DNA of 64,000 nt from NCBI RefSeq assembly GCF_000702945.1, contig NZ_JNLE01000003.1:848001-912000 (forward strand), written 5' to 3'. Below the pieces are notes generated by a model, which was not told where the DNA came from, searched no databases, and saw only the letters and a program-made list of their open reading frames with translations. A program made the position numbers and the translations under genes. Positions within the stretch are counted from its first letter, which is position 1. Each line of letters opens with the position of its first letter. Below are positions 45,651-55,351 of this stretch, in pieces. This stretch comes from Clostridium sp. KNHs205 (lineage in GTDB: Bacteria; Bacillota; Clostridia; Lachnospirales; Lachnospiraceae).

Positions 45651-46745
45651 TCAGGAATTCTTTATTTCCTGATATAGTAATATTAACTGGCTGGAACTAT
45701 TTACTTTCAGCTTGGTATAAATACTTTCTTTATGGCGTTTAACTGTATTTAAGCTTATTTTTAATATATCCGCTATTTCTTTGACCTTATTGCCCTGGCA
45801 TAGCAATCCCGCTACTTCGCACTCCCGCTTTGTAAGTTCTCTTTCTTTGAGATAGGCAGTCCAGGAGGTTCTGCTATTACCGGCAGATAGATTCAGAAAG
45901 ATTGCATAGCGAGTTACAAAACTGTCAGTTATATGCTCCTTTGCAATAATATTTTCCAGAAATACCTCAACTCCCTCTGCCAGACGCAGGCAGAATCTGT
46001 GAGTGGCTCCTTCCTGGTAAACGGGAAGGATGTAATCATTTAAGAGTAAACCTGCTCCATCTTTATTGGCAGGCAGGTCAATCAGATCCAGGATATGGAG
46101 GGCCTCCTGGTTAATCTCCTGTATAGAAAAATTACCGTCACATAATATCATTCCAATAGGGTGACGAGCAAACATCCTGTTGAAGAAGTTCAGGTTATTT
46201 TGCATAGAGAGATAATTCAGATGTAATCGTGTAGCTTTCTCCAGGATAATCCCTATTTCTTCAAGAAGGAGCTGCTCCCGAGGTGTAAATCCGGAGGAAT
46301 TTTTTCCATGATATACGGCAACAGCACCTAGGGGTTTACTCTTATCATCTCTTAGCAGAACCAGAGCTTCATAATAAAATCCATTAAAGTATAAACACTG
46401 ACTGTACAAAGAGGATGTTTCATAATCAATATAGGAAGTAAAATCTTCAATGGTATAAACAGATTTCTGCTTTGCTTCCTTTAAATTAGCTGGGGCAAAG
46501 AAATCATTTTTATAACAGTCTCGTTCGTAGGATTCAATCGAAACAGGTGTAAAATTCACATAGATAAGATGTTTATAGTATCCTTTTCCATCTACCAGAG
46601 GAAAGGCAGCACCATCAAAAGGAAAGTAATGAAGCAGATCCTCCATAGCTGTCTTACGGAAATTCATATCGCAGGGATTTAAGCCTTCGGAAAATAAAAG
46701 CAGCCTTTTGTAATCTTCTTGTGTTAAAGAATTAATTTCAGTCAT
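45651..46745 (-). CDS. LuxR-family regulator with GAF/PAS-like sensor
   Basis: 364 aa. The C-terminal LuxR helix-turn-helix has LTKRECEVAGLLCQGNKVKEIA and LNTVKRHKESIYTKL. The N-terminal part looks like a GAF domain followed by a PAS domain, so it probably senses a small ligand. The start is the minus-strand ATG at 46745, 7 bp after GGAG; an upstream in-frame ATG has no ribosome site. It is divergent from the glycerol dehydrogenase gene, with a palindrome between (46970-46987), so it may control that gene. The signal is unknown. Confidence 0.85.
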   Translation of the reverse strand: MTEINSLTQEDYKRLLLFSEGLNPCDMNFRKTAMEDLLHYFPFDGAAFPLVDGKGYYKHLIYVNFTPVSIESYERDCYKNDFFAPANLKEAKQKSVYTIEDFTSYIDYETSSLYSQCLYFNGFYYEALVLLRDDKSKPLGAVAVYHGKNSSGFTPREQLLLEEIGIILEKATRLHLNYLSMQNNLNFFNRMFARHPIGMILCDGNFSIQEINQEALHILDLIDLPANKDGAGLLLNDYILPVYQEGATHRFCLRLAEGVEVFLENIIAKEHITDSFVTRYAIFLNLSAGNSRTSWTAYLKERELTKRECEVAGLLCQGNKVKEIADILKISLNTVKRHKESIYTKLKVNSSSQLILLYQEIKNS

Positions 46746-46969
46746 AATAACTCCAATTAGTTGTGCAGGTAAACTTTGCATTCCTGTTTAACGGATGTGA
46801 TTTGGGAAGTATCTCTAAAGCATATAAAAATTCATTGTACCATTCTGGCAGTTCAACTTAGGAGCATACTTCGTTGCGATTTAAAATACAGCACCATTAA
46901 ACCCTAAAATCGTGTATTACTTCTAAGAAATGGAATGTTAGCCCTGCACTGGCATTTATCGACTCAATA

Positions 46970-46987
46970 CTAGGGTATTTACCCTAG
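46970..46987. promoter_or_regulatory. Palindrome between luxR-type gene and gldA
   Basis: CTAGGGT (46970-46976) and ACCCTAG (46981-46987), separated by 4 nt, form a perfect inverted repeat about 140 bp before gldA. It is a possible operator in the divergent control region 46746-47123, which holds no gene. Confidence 0.4.
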
Positions 46988-47123
46988 AAGAATAGGTGTT
47001 GTGGGTAATTGTTACTTTATTATATAGGTGCTATTATTAGATTGTCAAGATAATAACAAAGTATCAAAAATATACCAGACTAAAATTAAGTATGTATAAA
47101 CACAGGAAAAGGAAGGGACATCA

Positions 47124-48218
47124 ATGGCTGTATTAAAATTATTAAGAGCACCTTTAAAATACTTACAGGGAAAAGGAGCGCTACTGCATTTTTATCAGGA
47201 AACAAAGGAGTTAGGGACCTCCTATTTATTTGTCTGCAGTAACAGCGGTTATAAGAACTGCTCTGATAAAATAAAGAAAAGTTTTGAAGGAAGTAATTGT
47301 GAACTTCATTTTGAAATATTCAAAGGTATAAGTTCTGTAGGTGAAATCAGCAGGATGAGAGAAATCGTTCAGGATAAACAGATTCAGGTAGTAGTTGGCA
47401 TCGGCGGCGGATCGGCAATTGATACTGCCAAAGCTACTGCTCATTATGAAAAACTTCCGGTTGTAATCGTGCCCACAGTAGTGGCCACAGATGCACCATG
47501 TACTGGATTATCAGTTATCTATCAGGATGATGGAGCTTTTGACAGCTATCTTTTCTATCCTAAGAATCCGGAAGCTGTTATCGTGGATAGTGAGATTATA
47601 GCCAATGCACCGGTCAAATTCCTGATTGCTGGAATGGGAGATGCTTTAGGAACTTATTTTGAAGCCAGAGCATGTGTCAGAACGGATTCCCCCAGCCTTG
47701 AGAATGGAGGAATCGCCCTTTCGGCAATGGCTCTATGCGAATTGTGTTATAAAACTCTATTAAAAAACGGATACCAGGCAAAGCTTGCCTGTGAGAATCA
47801 TTTGGTAACTCCTGCCCTGGAAGCAATTATTGAAGCAAATACCTACTTAAGTGGTGTAGGAGCTGATAACGGTGGATTAGCAACAGCTCATTCTGTGTAC
47901 AACGGTTTTACAGCCCTTCCTGAATGTGAAGAAACAATGCATGGCTCTGTAGTGGCATTTGGAACCATAACTCAGCTTCTGTTAGAGAGTGCTCCCTCAG
48001 AGGAAATCAAGGAAGTAATGGATTTCTGTCATAAGGTGGGATTGCCGGTTACCCTGAAGGAGTTAGGAGTAACAGATGTGACCAGAGTAAGGATAGCAGC
48101 TGAAAAAGCCTGTATACCAGGTGAGACCATACATAATATGGCGGGAGATGTAACTGCCGATCAGCTCTACGATGCACTTCTTGCAGCGGATTTATTAGGA
48201 CAGGAATATTTCAATTAA
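47124..48218 (+). CDS. gldA: Glycerol dehydrogenase family, iron-type alcohol dehydrogenase
   Basis: 364 aa. NAD-dependent oxidation of glycerol to dihydroxyacetone, or a related polyol reaction. The nucleotide-binding GIGGGSAIDTAK is at about residues 93-104. The metal ligands are the Asp in GMGDAL (about residue 172), His in ATAHSVYNG and His in ETMHGSVVAFG. It starts with ATG after AAGGAAGGG. No dihydroxyacetone kinase lies next to it. It is divergent from a LuxR regulator. The substrate is inferred from the family only. Confidence 0.88.
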   Translation: MAVLKLLRAPLKYLQGKGALLHFYQETKELGTSYLFVCSNSGYKNCSDKIKKSFEGSNCELHFEIFKGISSVGEISRMREIVQDKQIQVVVGIGGGSAIDTAKATAHYEKLPVVIVPTVVATDAPCTGLSVIYQDDGAFDSYLFYPKNPEAVIVDSEIIANAPVKFLIAGMGDALGTYFEARACVRTDSPSLENGGIALSAMALCELCYKTLLKNGYQAKLACENHLVTPALEAIIEANTYLSGVGADNGGLATAHSVYNGFTALPECEETMHGSVVAFGTITQLLLESAPSEEIKEVMDFCHKVGLPVTLKELGVTDVTRVRIAAEKACIPGETIHNMAGDVTADQLYDALLAADLLGQEYFN

Positions 48219-48277
48219 AGTAATTGATTATTAAAATTAGTATTATTTATATACCGATCTATAGTCAGGGGCTTTTG

Positions 48278-48438
48278 AAACCCATTGGGTTTTTCTGTAA
48301 TGCACTGCATGAAAGACATGCTGCCGGTTTTGTGTGTTAAAAGCGAAGAATCTATATTCGATTATACACAGGAATTGGGAATGTGTTTAAAATCCGGTGT
48401 GTGTGAAAAACCAATGGGATTTTTTCAGCCCATTGGTT
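48278..48438. terminator. Hairpins between convergent gldA and Sel1 genes
   Basis: AAACCC-ATT-GGGTTTTT (48278-48294) is a short terminator for gldA. A second stem, AACCAATGGG (48409-48418) with CCCATTGGTT (48429-48438), lies nearer the Sel1 gene. Both share the CCCATTGG word. No gene lies in 48219-48502. Confidence 0.6.
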
Positions 48439-48502
48439 AAAAAGCAACCGATCCTTTTTAGTGTAACCCTATGCAGGCAGAATCCAATAGTTGGTTATTT
48501 TA

Positions 48503-49024
48503 TTATGTACTTGTTATCTTCAAAGCTGCTTTTGCACTTCCATGGCCTTGTGCAGCTGCCTGTTGCCATAGGGCAATTGCTTTTTCAGTATTTTGCGGAA
48601 TGCCTATTCCTTGGTCATACAGAAATCCCAAATCATACTGAGCGTACTTTTGACCCTGATCTGCTGATTCTGTAAACAGATGTATGGCGGTTTCTATATT
48701 TTTCTTAACACCATGACCATCTCGATAATAACAAGCTAGATCATATTGAGCATCGGCATTACCCTGCTGTGCGGCTTTTTCATACCATTCGATTGAAAGC
48801 CTTCTGCTGACAGGCACACCATAACCATTTCCATATCGAAACCCAATCTCATATTGCGCCTGTGAATGTCCTTGCAGAGCTGCTTTCATGTACCACTCAA
48901 ACGCCTTTTTATAACAGCCTCGTTTACCTACAAGGGCTTCTCTGGAGTAATGATTACCAAGTTGAAATTGTGCATTGACATCGTTTTCTTCAGCTTTTGT
49001 CGTAAGTTGTTCAATATTATCCAC
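48503..49024 (-). CDS. Sel1-repeat protein
   Basis: 173 aa, composed of four to five Sel1-like helical repeats of about 36 residues, each with A-x-Y-x-L-G-x-x-Y and A-x-x-W-Y-x-K-A-A patterns (for example AFEWYMKAALQGHSQAQYEI). Such solenoids bind other proteins. There is no signal peptide, so it is cytoplasmic. It starts with GTG after GGAGG. It stands alone between gldA (convergent) and the mbl promoter region; the partner is unknown. Confidence 0.88.
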   Translation of the reverse strand: MDNIEQLTTKAEENDVNAQFQLGNHYSREALVGKRGCYKKAFEWYMKAALQGHSQAQYEIGFRYGNGYGVPVSRRLSIEWYEKAAQQGNADAQYDLACYYRDGHGVKKNIETAIHLFTESADQGQKYAQYDLGFLYDQGIGIPQNTEKAIALWQQAAAQGHGSAKAALKITST

Positions 49025-49559
49025 TTTAATCCTCCGTTCTGTTATTACTAATTCTTGTTTACCCTGATTATCTTAAAAATATTATCATCATACCATAACA
49101 CCGGAAGCAACTCAATTAATTAACTTACTGTTTAAGTGATTAAATAGCTGTTTCATTAAGGAATCTATGCAGGCAACTGTAGTAATGAGCTTTCAAATCA
49201 GGTAAAACAGCATATTTCTTTAAGAAAATATTAATATTCCAATATTTCTAAAATTTCCTTTGAAAAAAACTATAAATATGTATATAATAAAAAAGAGTGT
49301 GTTTAATTGACAGGTTTATGGAAAAAATCGAAATGTTAAGTGTGTATCAGTATTTTGATAGCTTCCTGAAAAGTCGGCAATAATAGAAGTAACAAAGAAT
49401 AATTCAGCAGTTTTAATCGTGCTTATCATAAAATGAATACAAGCATTTTTCGTTTATAACAAAGTAAATTGACAGTATAGGATAGATGCAGAACCGGCGG
49501 CGGTCTGAGGTTTGGCAGCAGCCAAAGAATAACCTTGAGAATCTGAAAGGAGATTAGAT
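49025..49559. other. 535-bp upstream region of mbl
   Basis: No supported gene. In B. subtilis spoIIID stands directly before mbl; no such frame is found here. TTGACA words occur around 49310 and 49470, each without a clear -10, so the mbl promoter is not certain. Confidence 0.5.
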
Positions 49560-50549
49560 ATGTTAGGTAGTGACATAGGGATTGATTTAGGAACAGCAAG
49601 TGTATTGGTTTATTTAAAGGGAAAAGGGGTTGTGCTGAAAGAGCCCTCTGTAGTTGCCTTTGACAGAGATACAAATAAGATCAGAGCCATAGGTGAAGAA
49701 GCAAGATTAATGCTTGGAAGAACTCCTGGTAATATCGTAGCGGTACGTCCCTTAAGACAGGGCGTTATTTCTGATTATACAGTAACAGAGAAAATGTTAA
49801 AATATTTTATACAGAAAGCTGTCGGTAAACATCGTTTCCGTAAGCCCATTATCAGTGTATGCGTACCAAGTGGTGTAACAGAGGTTGAGAAGAAGGCAGT
49901 TGAAGATGCAACCTATCAGGCAGGCGCCAGAGATGTCAAGATAATTGAAGAACCCATTGCAGCAGCTATCGGAGCTGGAATTGAGATATACAGACCTTGC
50001 GGTAATATGATAGTAGATATCGGAGGCGGAACAACAGATATTGCAGTTATTTCATTAGGAGGTACAGTTGTAAGTACTTCTATTAAGATTGCCGGTGATG
50101 ATTTTGACGAAGCTATTGTTAGATATATGCGTAAAAAACATAATCTTTTAATCGGTGAGAGAACTGCGGAAGAAATCAAGATAAAAATCGGTTCAGCTTT
50201 TAAGAGGCCAGAGGTTGTTACTATGGATGTCAGAGGACGTAACCTGGTTACAGGTCTTCCAAAGACAATAACAGTATCCTCTGATGAGACAGAAGAAGCT
50301 TTAAAGGAAACTACATCACAGATAGTTGAAGCAGTACACAGTGTGCTGGAGAAGACTCCCCCGGAACTTGCAGCAGATATTGCAGACAGAGGAATTGTAC
50401 TTACCGGAGGCGGATGCCTTTTATACGGACTGGAAGAATTAATTGAGAATAAGACAGGTATTAATACCATGACTGCAGAAGACCCCATGACTGCTGTTGC
50501 TATTGGTACCGGAAAATATATTGAATATTTAAGTGGCTCCAGGGATTAA
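49560..50549 (+). CDS. mbl: Actin-like cell-shape protein Mbl/MreB
   Basis: 329 aa. Cytoskeletal ATPase filaments guide lateral wall synthesis. Phosphate 1 is DIGIDLGTASVLVY (residues 5-18), phosphate 2 is MIVDIGGGTTDIAVIS (about 150-165), and the adenosine motif is GIVLTGGGCLLYGL (about 281-294). It starts with ATG after AAAGGAG. Its position directly before two FlgG-like genes matches the mbl-flhO-flhP order of B. subtilis, so Mbl is more likely than MreB. Confidence 0.93.
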   Translation: MLGSDIGIDLGTASVLVYLKGKGVVLKEPSVVAFDRDTNKIRAIGEEARLMLGRTPGNIVAVRPLRQGVISDYTVTEKMLKYFIQKAVGKHRFRKPIISVCVPSGVTEVEKKAVEDATYQAGARDVKIIEEPIAAAIGAGIEIYRPCGNMIVDIGGGTTDIAVISLGGTVVSTSIKIAGDDFDEAIVRYMRKKHNLLIGERTAEEIKIKIGSAFKRPEVVTMDVRGRNLVTGLPKTITVSSDETEEALKETTSQIVEAVHSVLEKTPPELAADIADRGIVLTGGGCLLYGLEELIENKTGINTMTAEDPMTAVAIGTGKYIEYLSGSRD

Positions 50550-50761
50550 GTATTTGAAGTAAACGTCCGATAATATATACATCGGTATGCCGTGTATAGG
50601 AATAATGCCGGATTGAGGTATTACACGGATTACATTAAACTAGAAATTACTTGTAATATCCCAAGGTGACTTGCGGATTATACAAAATAGAACTTCAACT
50701 ACTGATCAGTGCTTTATTCGCTTATATATATGCAGTGTGGATATGGCAGAAAGGGGTTAGA

Positions 50762-51535
50762 ATGGTAAAGGGATTATTTACTTCCTGGACCGGTATGGTA
50801 AATGAACAGAAGCGTCTTGATGTTATAACAAACAACCTGGCTAATGCTTCTACTGTAGGCTATAAGAAGGATGGTGTCACAAACCAATCTTTTAAAAATC
50901 TTTTAACCTATAAAATAAAAGATGTTTCAGAAAATTATTCTAATAAAAAGGTCGGGTCAATGAGCCTGGGAGTTAGAATCGGTGAGGTCTATACAGATTA
51001 TAACCAGGGATCCCTGCGAAGCACAGGCAACACTTATGACTTTGCTATCCAAGGCTCCGGTTTCTTTAATGTAACCACCACTGACAGTGCAGGAAATCAA
51101 ACAGTTAAATATACAAGAGATGGTTCTTTTACAGTGAATCAGGATGGTAAGCTCATGGATGCGAGCGGAAATGCACTGATGGGAGAAGGCGGAGAAATTA
51201 CGATACCTTCCGAGGCTGCAGAAGTAAGAGCTGATGAGAGCGGAAATATTTATGCAGATGGTGTATTTATTGATAAGATAAAGCTTACGGATTTTACAGA
51301 TTATAATTATCTGAAGAAACAGGGAGACAGCTTTTATCTGGCACTTGACGGCGCAACACAGTTAGACAGTACTGCAACCATTCAGCAGGGATATACAGAG
51401 CAGTCTAATGTTAATGTTGTAAGAGAAATGACAAACATGATTGCCATAACAAGAGCCTATGAAGCTAATCAAAAAGTTATACAGACCATTGACGGTTCAC
51501 TTGAGCAGGCTGTGAGCTCCGTAGGTAAGGTATAA
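50762..51535 (+). CDS. flhO: Flagellar rod protein FlhO/FlgF-like
   Basis: 258 aa. Its N-terminus, KGLFTSWTGMVNEQKRLDVITNNLANASTVGYKK (quoted in parts: NEQKRLDVITNNLANAST), is the flg_bb_rod domain. The C-terminal FlgBC-like helix is NVNVVREMTNMIAITRAYEANQKV. It forms part of the basal-body rod. The start is the ATG at 50762 after AAAGGGG; an upstream in-frame start adds a non-conserved hydrophobic stretch and is rejected. It lies 21 bp before flhP. Confidence 0.92.
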   Translation: MVKGLFTSWTGMVNEQKRLDVITNNLANASTVGYKKDGVTNQSFKNLLTYKIKDVSENYSNKKVGSMSLGVRIGEVYTDYNQGSLRSTGNTYDFAIQGSGFFNVTTTDSAGNQTVKYTRDGSFTVNQDGKLMDASGNALMGEGGEITIPSEAAEVRADESGNIYADGVFIDKIKLTDFTDYNYLKKQGDSFYLALDGATQLDSTATIQQGYTEQSNVNVVREMTNMIAITRAYEANQKVIQTIDGSLEQAVSSVGKV

Positions 51536-51556
51536 TACGAGAAAGGATAAACTTCT

Positions 51557-52372
51557 ATGATGCGTTCACTGTGGACAGCAGCTTCCGGTATGATATCTCA
51601 GCAGACAAATGTTGATACGATTTCAAATAATCTGGCTAATATTAACACAACCGGATTTAAGAAGGAAACTGCTCAATTTAAATCATTGTTATATCAGACA
51701 ATTCAGAATAAATCAACAGACAGTACAGGCGAAGCAAAGCCTGTGGGAGCACAGACAGGTCTGGGAGTTAAAAATTCCGCTATCGTCTCCCAGTATACCC
51801 AGGGATCTTTAAAGCAGACAGAAGGAGATTATGACTTTGCTATACAGGGTAATGGTTTCTTTATGGTACAGACAGCCGATGGTGGTATTGGATACACCAG
51901 AAGCGGTACATTTGGTTTGTCGGTAGGAACTGATGGTATAACCCTTGCAACCACAGAAGGGTATCCCGTACTTGATACAGCAGGACAACCCCTGGTATTT
52001 GACAGCACCATAGATGCTTCTTTACTTGAGGTTGATGAATATGGAAACTTCCTTTATCCAGATGCATCAGGTAATCTGGTAACAACAGGTAAGCAGATTG
52101 GACTTGCTCAATTTAATAATCCGGCCGGTCTTGAGAAGACTTCCAACAGTATAATGTTAGAAACAGCAGCTTCCGGAACAGCCAGAGTGGAAGGTCAGGA
52201 CGCAACTGTAAAAAGAAGCACTGTAAAAAGAGGATACCTGGAGAACTCCAATGTACAGGCAGCTAATGAGATGGTAGATCTTATTGTAGCCCAAAGAGCT
52301 TATGAGATGAACTCCAAGGCCATCAATGCAGCAGATGAAATGCTTCAGCAAGCGAATAGTCTTCGCAGATAA
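51557..52372 (+). CDS. flhP: Flagellar distal rod protein FlhP/FlgG-like
   Basis: 271 aa. It has the rod signature MRSLWTAASGMISQQTNVDT and SNNLANINTTGFKKE, a central DFAIQGNGFF domain, and the C-terminal SNVQAANEMVDLIVAQRAYEMNSKAI (quoted in parts: EMVDLIVAQRAYEMNSKAI). It starts with ATG (ATGATG) after AGAAAGGA. It is in an operon with flhO upstream and the rod-binding gene 11 bp downstream. Confidence 0.94.
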   Translation: MMRSLWTAASGMISQQTNVDTISNNLANINTTGFKKETAQFKSLLYQTIQNKSTDSTGEAKPVGAQTGLGVKNSAIVSQYTQGSLKQTEGDYDFAIQGNGFFMVQTADGGIGYTRSGTFGLSVGTDGITLATTEGYPVLDTAGQPLVFDSTIDASLLEVDEYGNFLYPDASGNLVTTGKQIGLAQFNNPAGLEKTSNSIMLETAASGTARVEGQDATVKRSTVKRGYLENSNVQAANEMVDLIVAQRAYEMNSKAINAADEMLQQANSLRR

Positions 52373-52383
52373 GGAGGCTACAA

Positions 52384-52719
52384 ATGAGTATAGGAATTGG
52401 AAATAATTACTCAGTAGAATCAGCCCTTGCTCAGACACAGGCAAAGCAAAGTACTACAAAATTGCAGGAAACGCTGAACCAGGATCTCAGCAAAGCTACT
52501 GACGATGAGTTAATGTCAGTATGTAAAGACTTCGAATCCTATCTGGTTGAACAGATGTTTAAGGAAATGAAGAAAAGCGTTGGGTCAGAAGAAGACCAAG
52601 GGGAATATGTTTCCTACTTTGGTGATATGTTATATGAAAAATACGCAGATGATGTTGTTGAGACCGGTGGCATGGGAATTGCCCAGATGCTGTACGAATC
52701 CATGAAACGTAATGTATAA
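52384..52719 (+). CDS. Rod-binding protein (FlgJ N-terminal domain type)
   Basis: 111 aa, matching the Rod-binding domain of FlgJ: ELMSVCKDFESYLVEQMFKEM (about residues 40-60) and GGMGIAQMLYESM near the end. It lacks the muramidase domain of enterobacterial FlgJ, as usual in Clostridia. It probably caps or scaffolds the growing rod. It starts with ATG after AAGGAGG. It is last in the mbl-flhO-flhP unit. Confidence 0.88.
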   Translation: MSIGIGNNYSVESALAQTQAKQSTTKLQETLNQDLSKATDDELMSVCKDFESYLVEQMFKEMKKSVGSEEDQGEYVSYFGDMLYEKYADDVVETGGMGIAQMLYESMKRNV

Positions 52720-52742
52720 TAAGATAAATATGATTTTTTATG

Positions 52743-52804
52743 CGCCTAGAGAATTTCTGTATTGCATTTCTGTTATGAAATGGGGTATAGTTGTTTTCTA
52801 GGCG
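52743..52804 (+). terminator. Long-stem terminator after rod genes
   Basis: CGCCTAGA (52743-52750) pairs with TCTAGGCG (52797-52804), with an inner ATTTC/GAAAT hairpin. It is T-poor on the 3' side, so efficiency is moderate. Confidence 0.55.
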
Positions 52805-52967
52805 TAATTTATAAATTAAACATTTCACTTTTCATCCAATAACTTTGCAGGTATGGGGTATGCATGATTTGCAGCAGTACCACATATGAAAGCAGATGTG
52901 GTATATAGGAGTGTATGAATAAAATTAAGTATAAAATAGTCGCAGTCTAAAGGCAGGTGAAATATTA

Positions 52968-55190
52968 TTGGCTGAAGAATTAGAAGGGTATGTAGATCGG
53001 ATCGTATTCCGCAATGCTGAAAATGGCTATACAGTATTAACCCTTACAAAAGAAAAGGAAGAAATAACCTGTGTGGGGACTTTTACCTTTATCAATGAGG
53101 GTGAATTTATACATTGCACCGGTAAATACACTGCACATCAGCTATACGGAGAACAATTCCTGGTGGAGACCTATGAATTTAAGGAGCCGGAGGATCTGGA
53201 CTCTATGGAGAAGTATCTGGGCTCAGGTGCTATAAAAGGAGTAGGAAGTGCTCTTGCGGCACGTATAGTAAGAAGGTTTAAGGCAGATACTTTTCGTATT
53301 ATGGAAGAGGAGCCTGAGCGATTGGCAGAAGTAAAAGGCATCAGTGACCATATGGCAAGAGAGATTGCTTCTCAATTTAATGATAAAAGAGATATGAGAG
53401 GAGCTATGATATTCCTTCAGCAATATGGGATTACCACAGCTCTGGCGGTTAAGATATATAAAGAATATGGAATGCGAATGTATCAGGTGATTAAAGAGAA
53501 TCCATACCGTCTGGCAGAAGACATTAATGGTGTTGGTTTTAAGCTGGCAGATGAAATAGCTGCAAGAGTAGGCATCGGTACAGAGTCAGATTACCGTATC
53601 AAGGCAGCCATATTATATGTACTGCTGCAGGGAAGCACAAATGGACATGTCTACCTGCCGGAGGATATATTATACCGGAAAGTATGTGAGCTTCTAGGTA
53701 TCTCCCCCAAGGGCTTTGAAGATCAGATAAGTAATCTTTCTATGGAGAGAAAGGTTATTATCAAGACAGAAGGTGAGCAGAAACTTATATATAGCGCAAG
53801 CCTTTATTACCTGGAATTAAACACTGCCAAAATGCTAAGTGATCTTAATATAAAATATGACTTGCCTCTCCTTGAGATTGAGCGCCGCTTAAAATCAGTG
53901 GAAAAGCAATTTCAGATAGAGCTGGATGAACTGCAGCGGACAGCTGTAATGGAGGCAGCAAAAAACGGTATACTGATAGTAACAGGAGGACCAGGTACCG
54001 GTAAAACCACCACCATTAACGCCATTATTCGTTTCTTTGAAGCGGAAGGAATGGATTTGTTATTAGCTGCACCTACGGGAAGAGCGGCTAAACGTATGAC
54101 AGAAACAACAGGTTATGAAGCCAAGACAATTCATCGGCTTTTAGAAATCTCCAAAATGTCCGGTGATATGGAGAACAAGCTGGTATTTGAACGAAATGAA
54201 GGCAATCCTTTGGAAACCGATGTAATAATTATTGACGAAATGTCCATGGTTGATATCAGCCTGATGCATTCCCTCCTGCGTGCCATTACAGTAGGAACCA
54301 GACTGATACTGGTGGGTGATGTTAACCAGCTGCCCTCTGTGGGACCCGGAAATGTCCTTAAGGATATCATTAATTCCCATGTATTCAACGTAGTTAAGCT
54401 GACTAAGATTTTCCGTCAGGCAAAAGAAAGTGATATTATCGTCAATGCCCATAAGATAAACGATGGAGAACAGATTGAGCTTAACAATAAGTCCAAGGAC
54501 TTCTTTTTATTAAAAAGAGCAGAAGTAAATGATGTAGTTGGTGTTACCATTGCTTTAGTAAGAGATAAGATGCCAAAGTACGTTAATGCTTCTCCTTATG
54601 ATATTCAGGTATTAACGCCTATGCGTAAGGGTGAGCTGGGAGTAGAGAAATTAAATGGTGTGCTTCAGCAGTATTTAAATCCCCCGTCAGCCGATAAGAA
54701 AGAAAAGGAGTTCCATAATATAATCTTTCGAGAAGGTGATAAGGTCATGCAGATCAAGAATAATTATCAGCTGACCTGGGAGAGTAAGAGTAAATACGGT
54801 ATTACAAATGAAAGCGGCACCGGAATTTATAATGGAGATACAGGTATTATTCGGGAAATCAATCACTTTGCGGAACAGCTGACCGTAGAATTTGACGAAG
54901 GCAGGCAGGTAGAGTATCCTTTCAGTCAATTGGAAGAATTAGAACTGGCATATGCAATTACCATTCATAAATCCCAGGGAAGCGAGTATCCGGCTGTTGT
55001 CCTTCCACTGTTAACCGGACCCAGGATGTTATTAAACCGCAATATCCTTTATACGGCCGTAACAAGAGCGAAAAATTGTGTTACCATTGTAGGCAATTCG
55101 GATACTATCCAGTTTATGATTGATAATGAAAGTGAGCAGAGAAGGTACTCTGGTCTTGCAAAACGCATCAATGAGCTGGAAGAAAAATAA
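52968..55190 (+). CDS. recD2: RecD2-type 5'-3' DNA helicase
   Basis: 740 aa, an SF1B helicase acting in replication-fork repair without RecBC. An N-terminal OB-like domain and tandem helix-hairpin-helix segments (IKGVGSALAARIV, VKGISDHMAREI) precede the motor. Walker A is GGPGTGKT (340-347), Walker B is IIIDEMSMVD, and the C-terminal motif is YAITIHKSQGSEYPAV. It starts with TTG after AGGCAGGTGA. It has a full-length match to the family and stands alone between flagellar genes and the nucleotidyltransferase. Confidence 0.96.
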   Translation: MAEELEGYVDRIVFRNAENGYTVLTLTKEKEEITCVGTFTFINEGEFIHCTGKYTAHQLYGEQFLVETYEFKEPEDLDSMEKYLGSGAIKGVGSALAARIVRRFKADTFRIMEEEPERLAEVKGISDHMAREIASQFNDKRDMRGAMIFLQQYGITTALAVKIYKEYGMRMYQVIKENPYRLAEDINGVGFKLADEIAARVGIGTESDYRIKAAILYVLLQGSTNGHVYLPEDILYRKVCELLGISPKGFEDQISNLSMERKVIIKTEGEQKLIYSASLYYLELNTAKMLSDLNIKYDLPLLEIERRLKSVEKQFQIELDELQRTAVMEAAKNGILIVTGGPGTGKTTTINAIIRFFEAEGMDLLLAAPTGRAAKRMTETTGYEAKTIHRLLEISKMSGDMENKLVFERNEGNPLETDVIIIDEMSMVDISLMHSLLRAITVGTRLILVGDVNQLPSVGPGNVLKDIINSHVFNVVKLTKIFRQAKESDIIVNAHKINDGEQIELNNKSKDFFLLKRAEVNDVVGVTIALVRDKMPKYVNASPYDIQVLTPMRKGELGVEKLNGVLQQYLNPPSADKKEKEFHNIIFREGDKVMQIKNNYQLTWESKSKYGITNESGTGIYNGDTGIIREINHFAEQLTVEFDEGRQVEYPFSQLEELELAYAITIHKSQGSEYPAVVLPLLTGPRMLLNRNILYTAVTRAKNCVTIVGNSDTIQFMIDNESEQRRYSGLAKRINELEEK

Positions 55191-55351
55191 AGTCAACTGA
55201 AATAATCAAAAATAGGAAATATATAGTAATTATTAAAAAAATTAGTGCGTATTCATCCGGTATAAGGTATAATTTAAGTATAATAATATAAGTAAGGGGC
55301 TTAAATAAGTCTTTAATATATATATGGGTGAAGGCAGAAATGGAGGAGATA

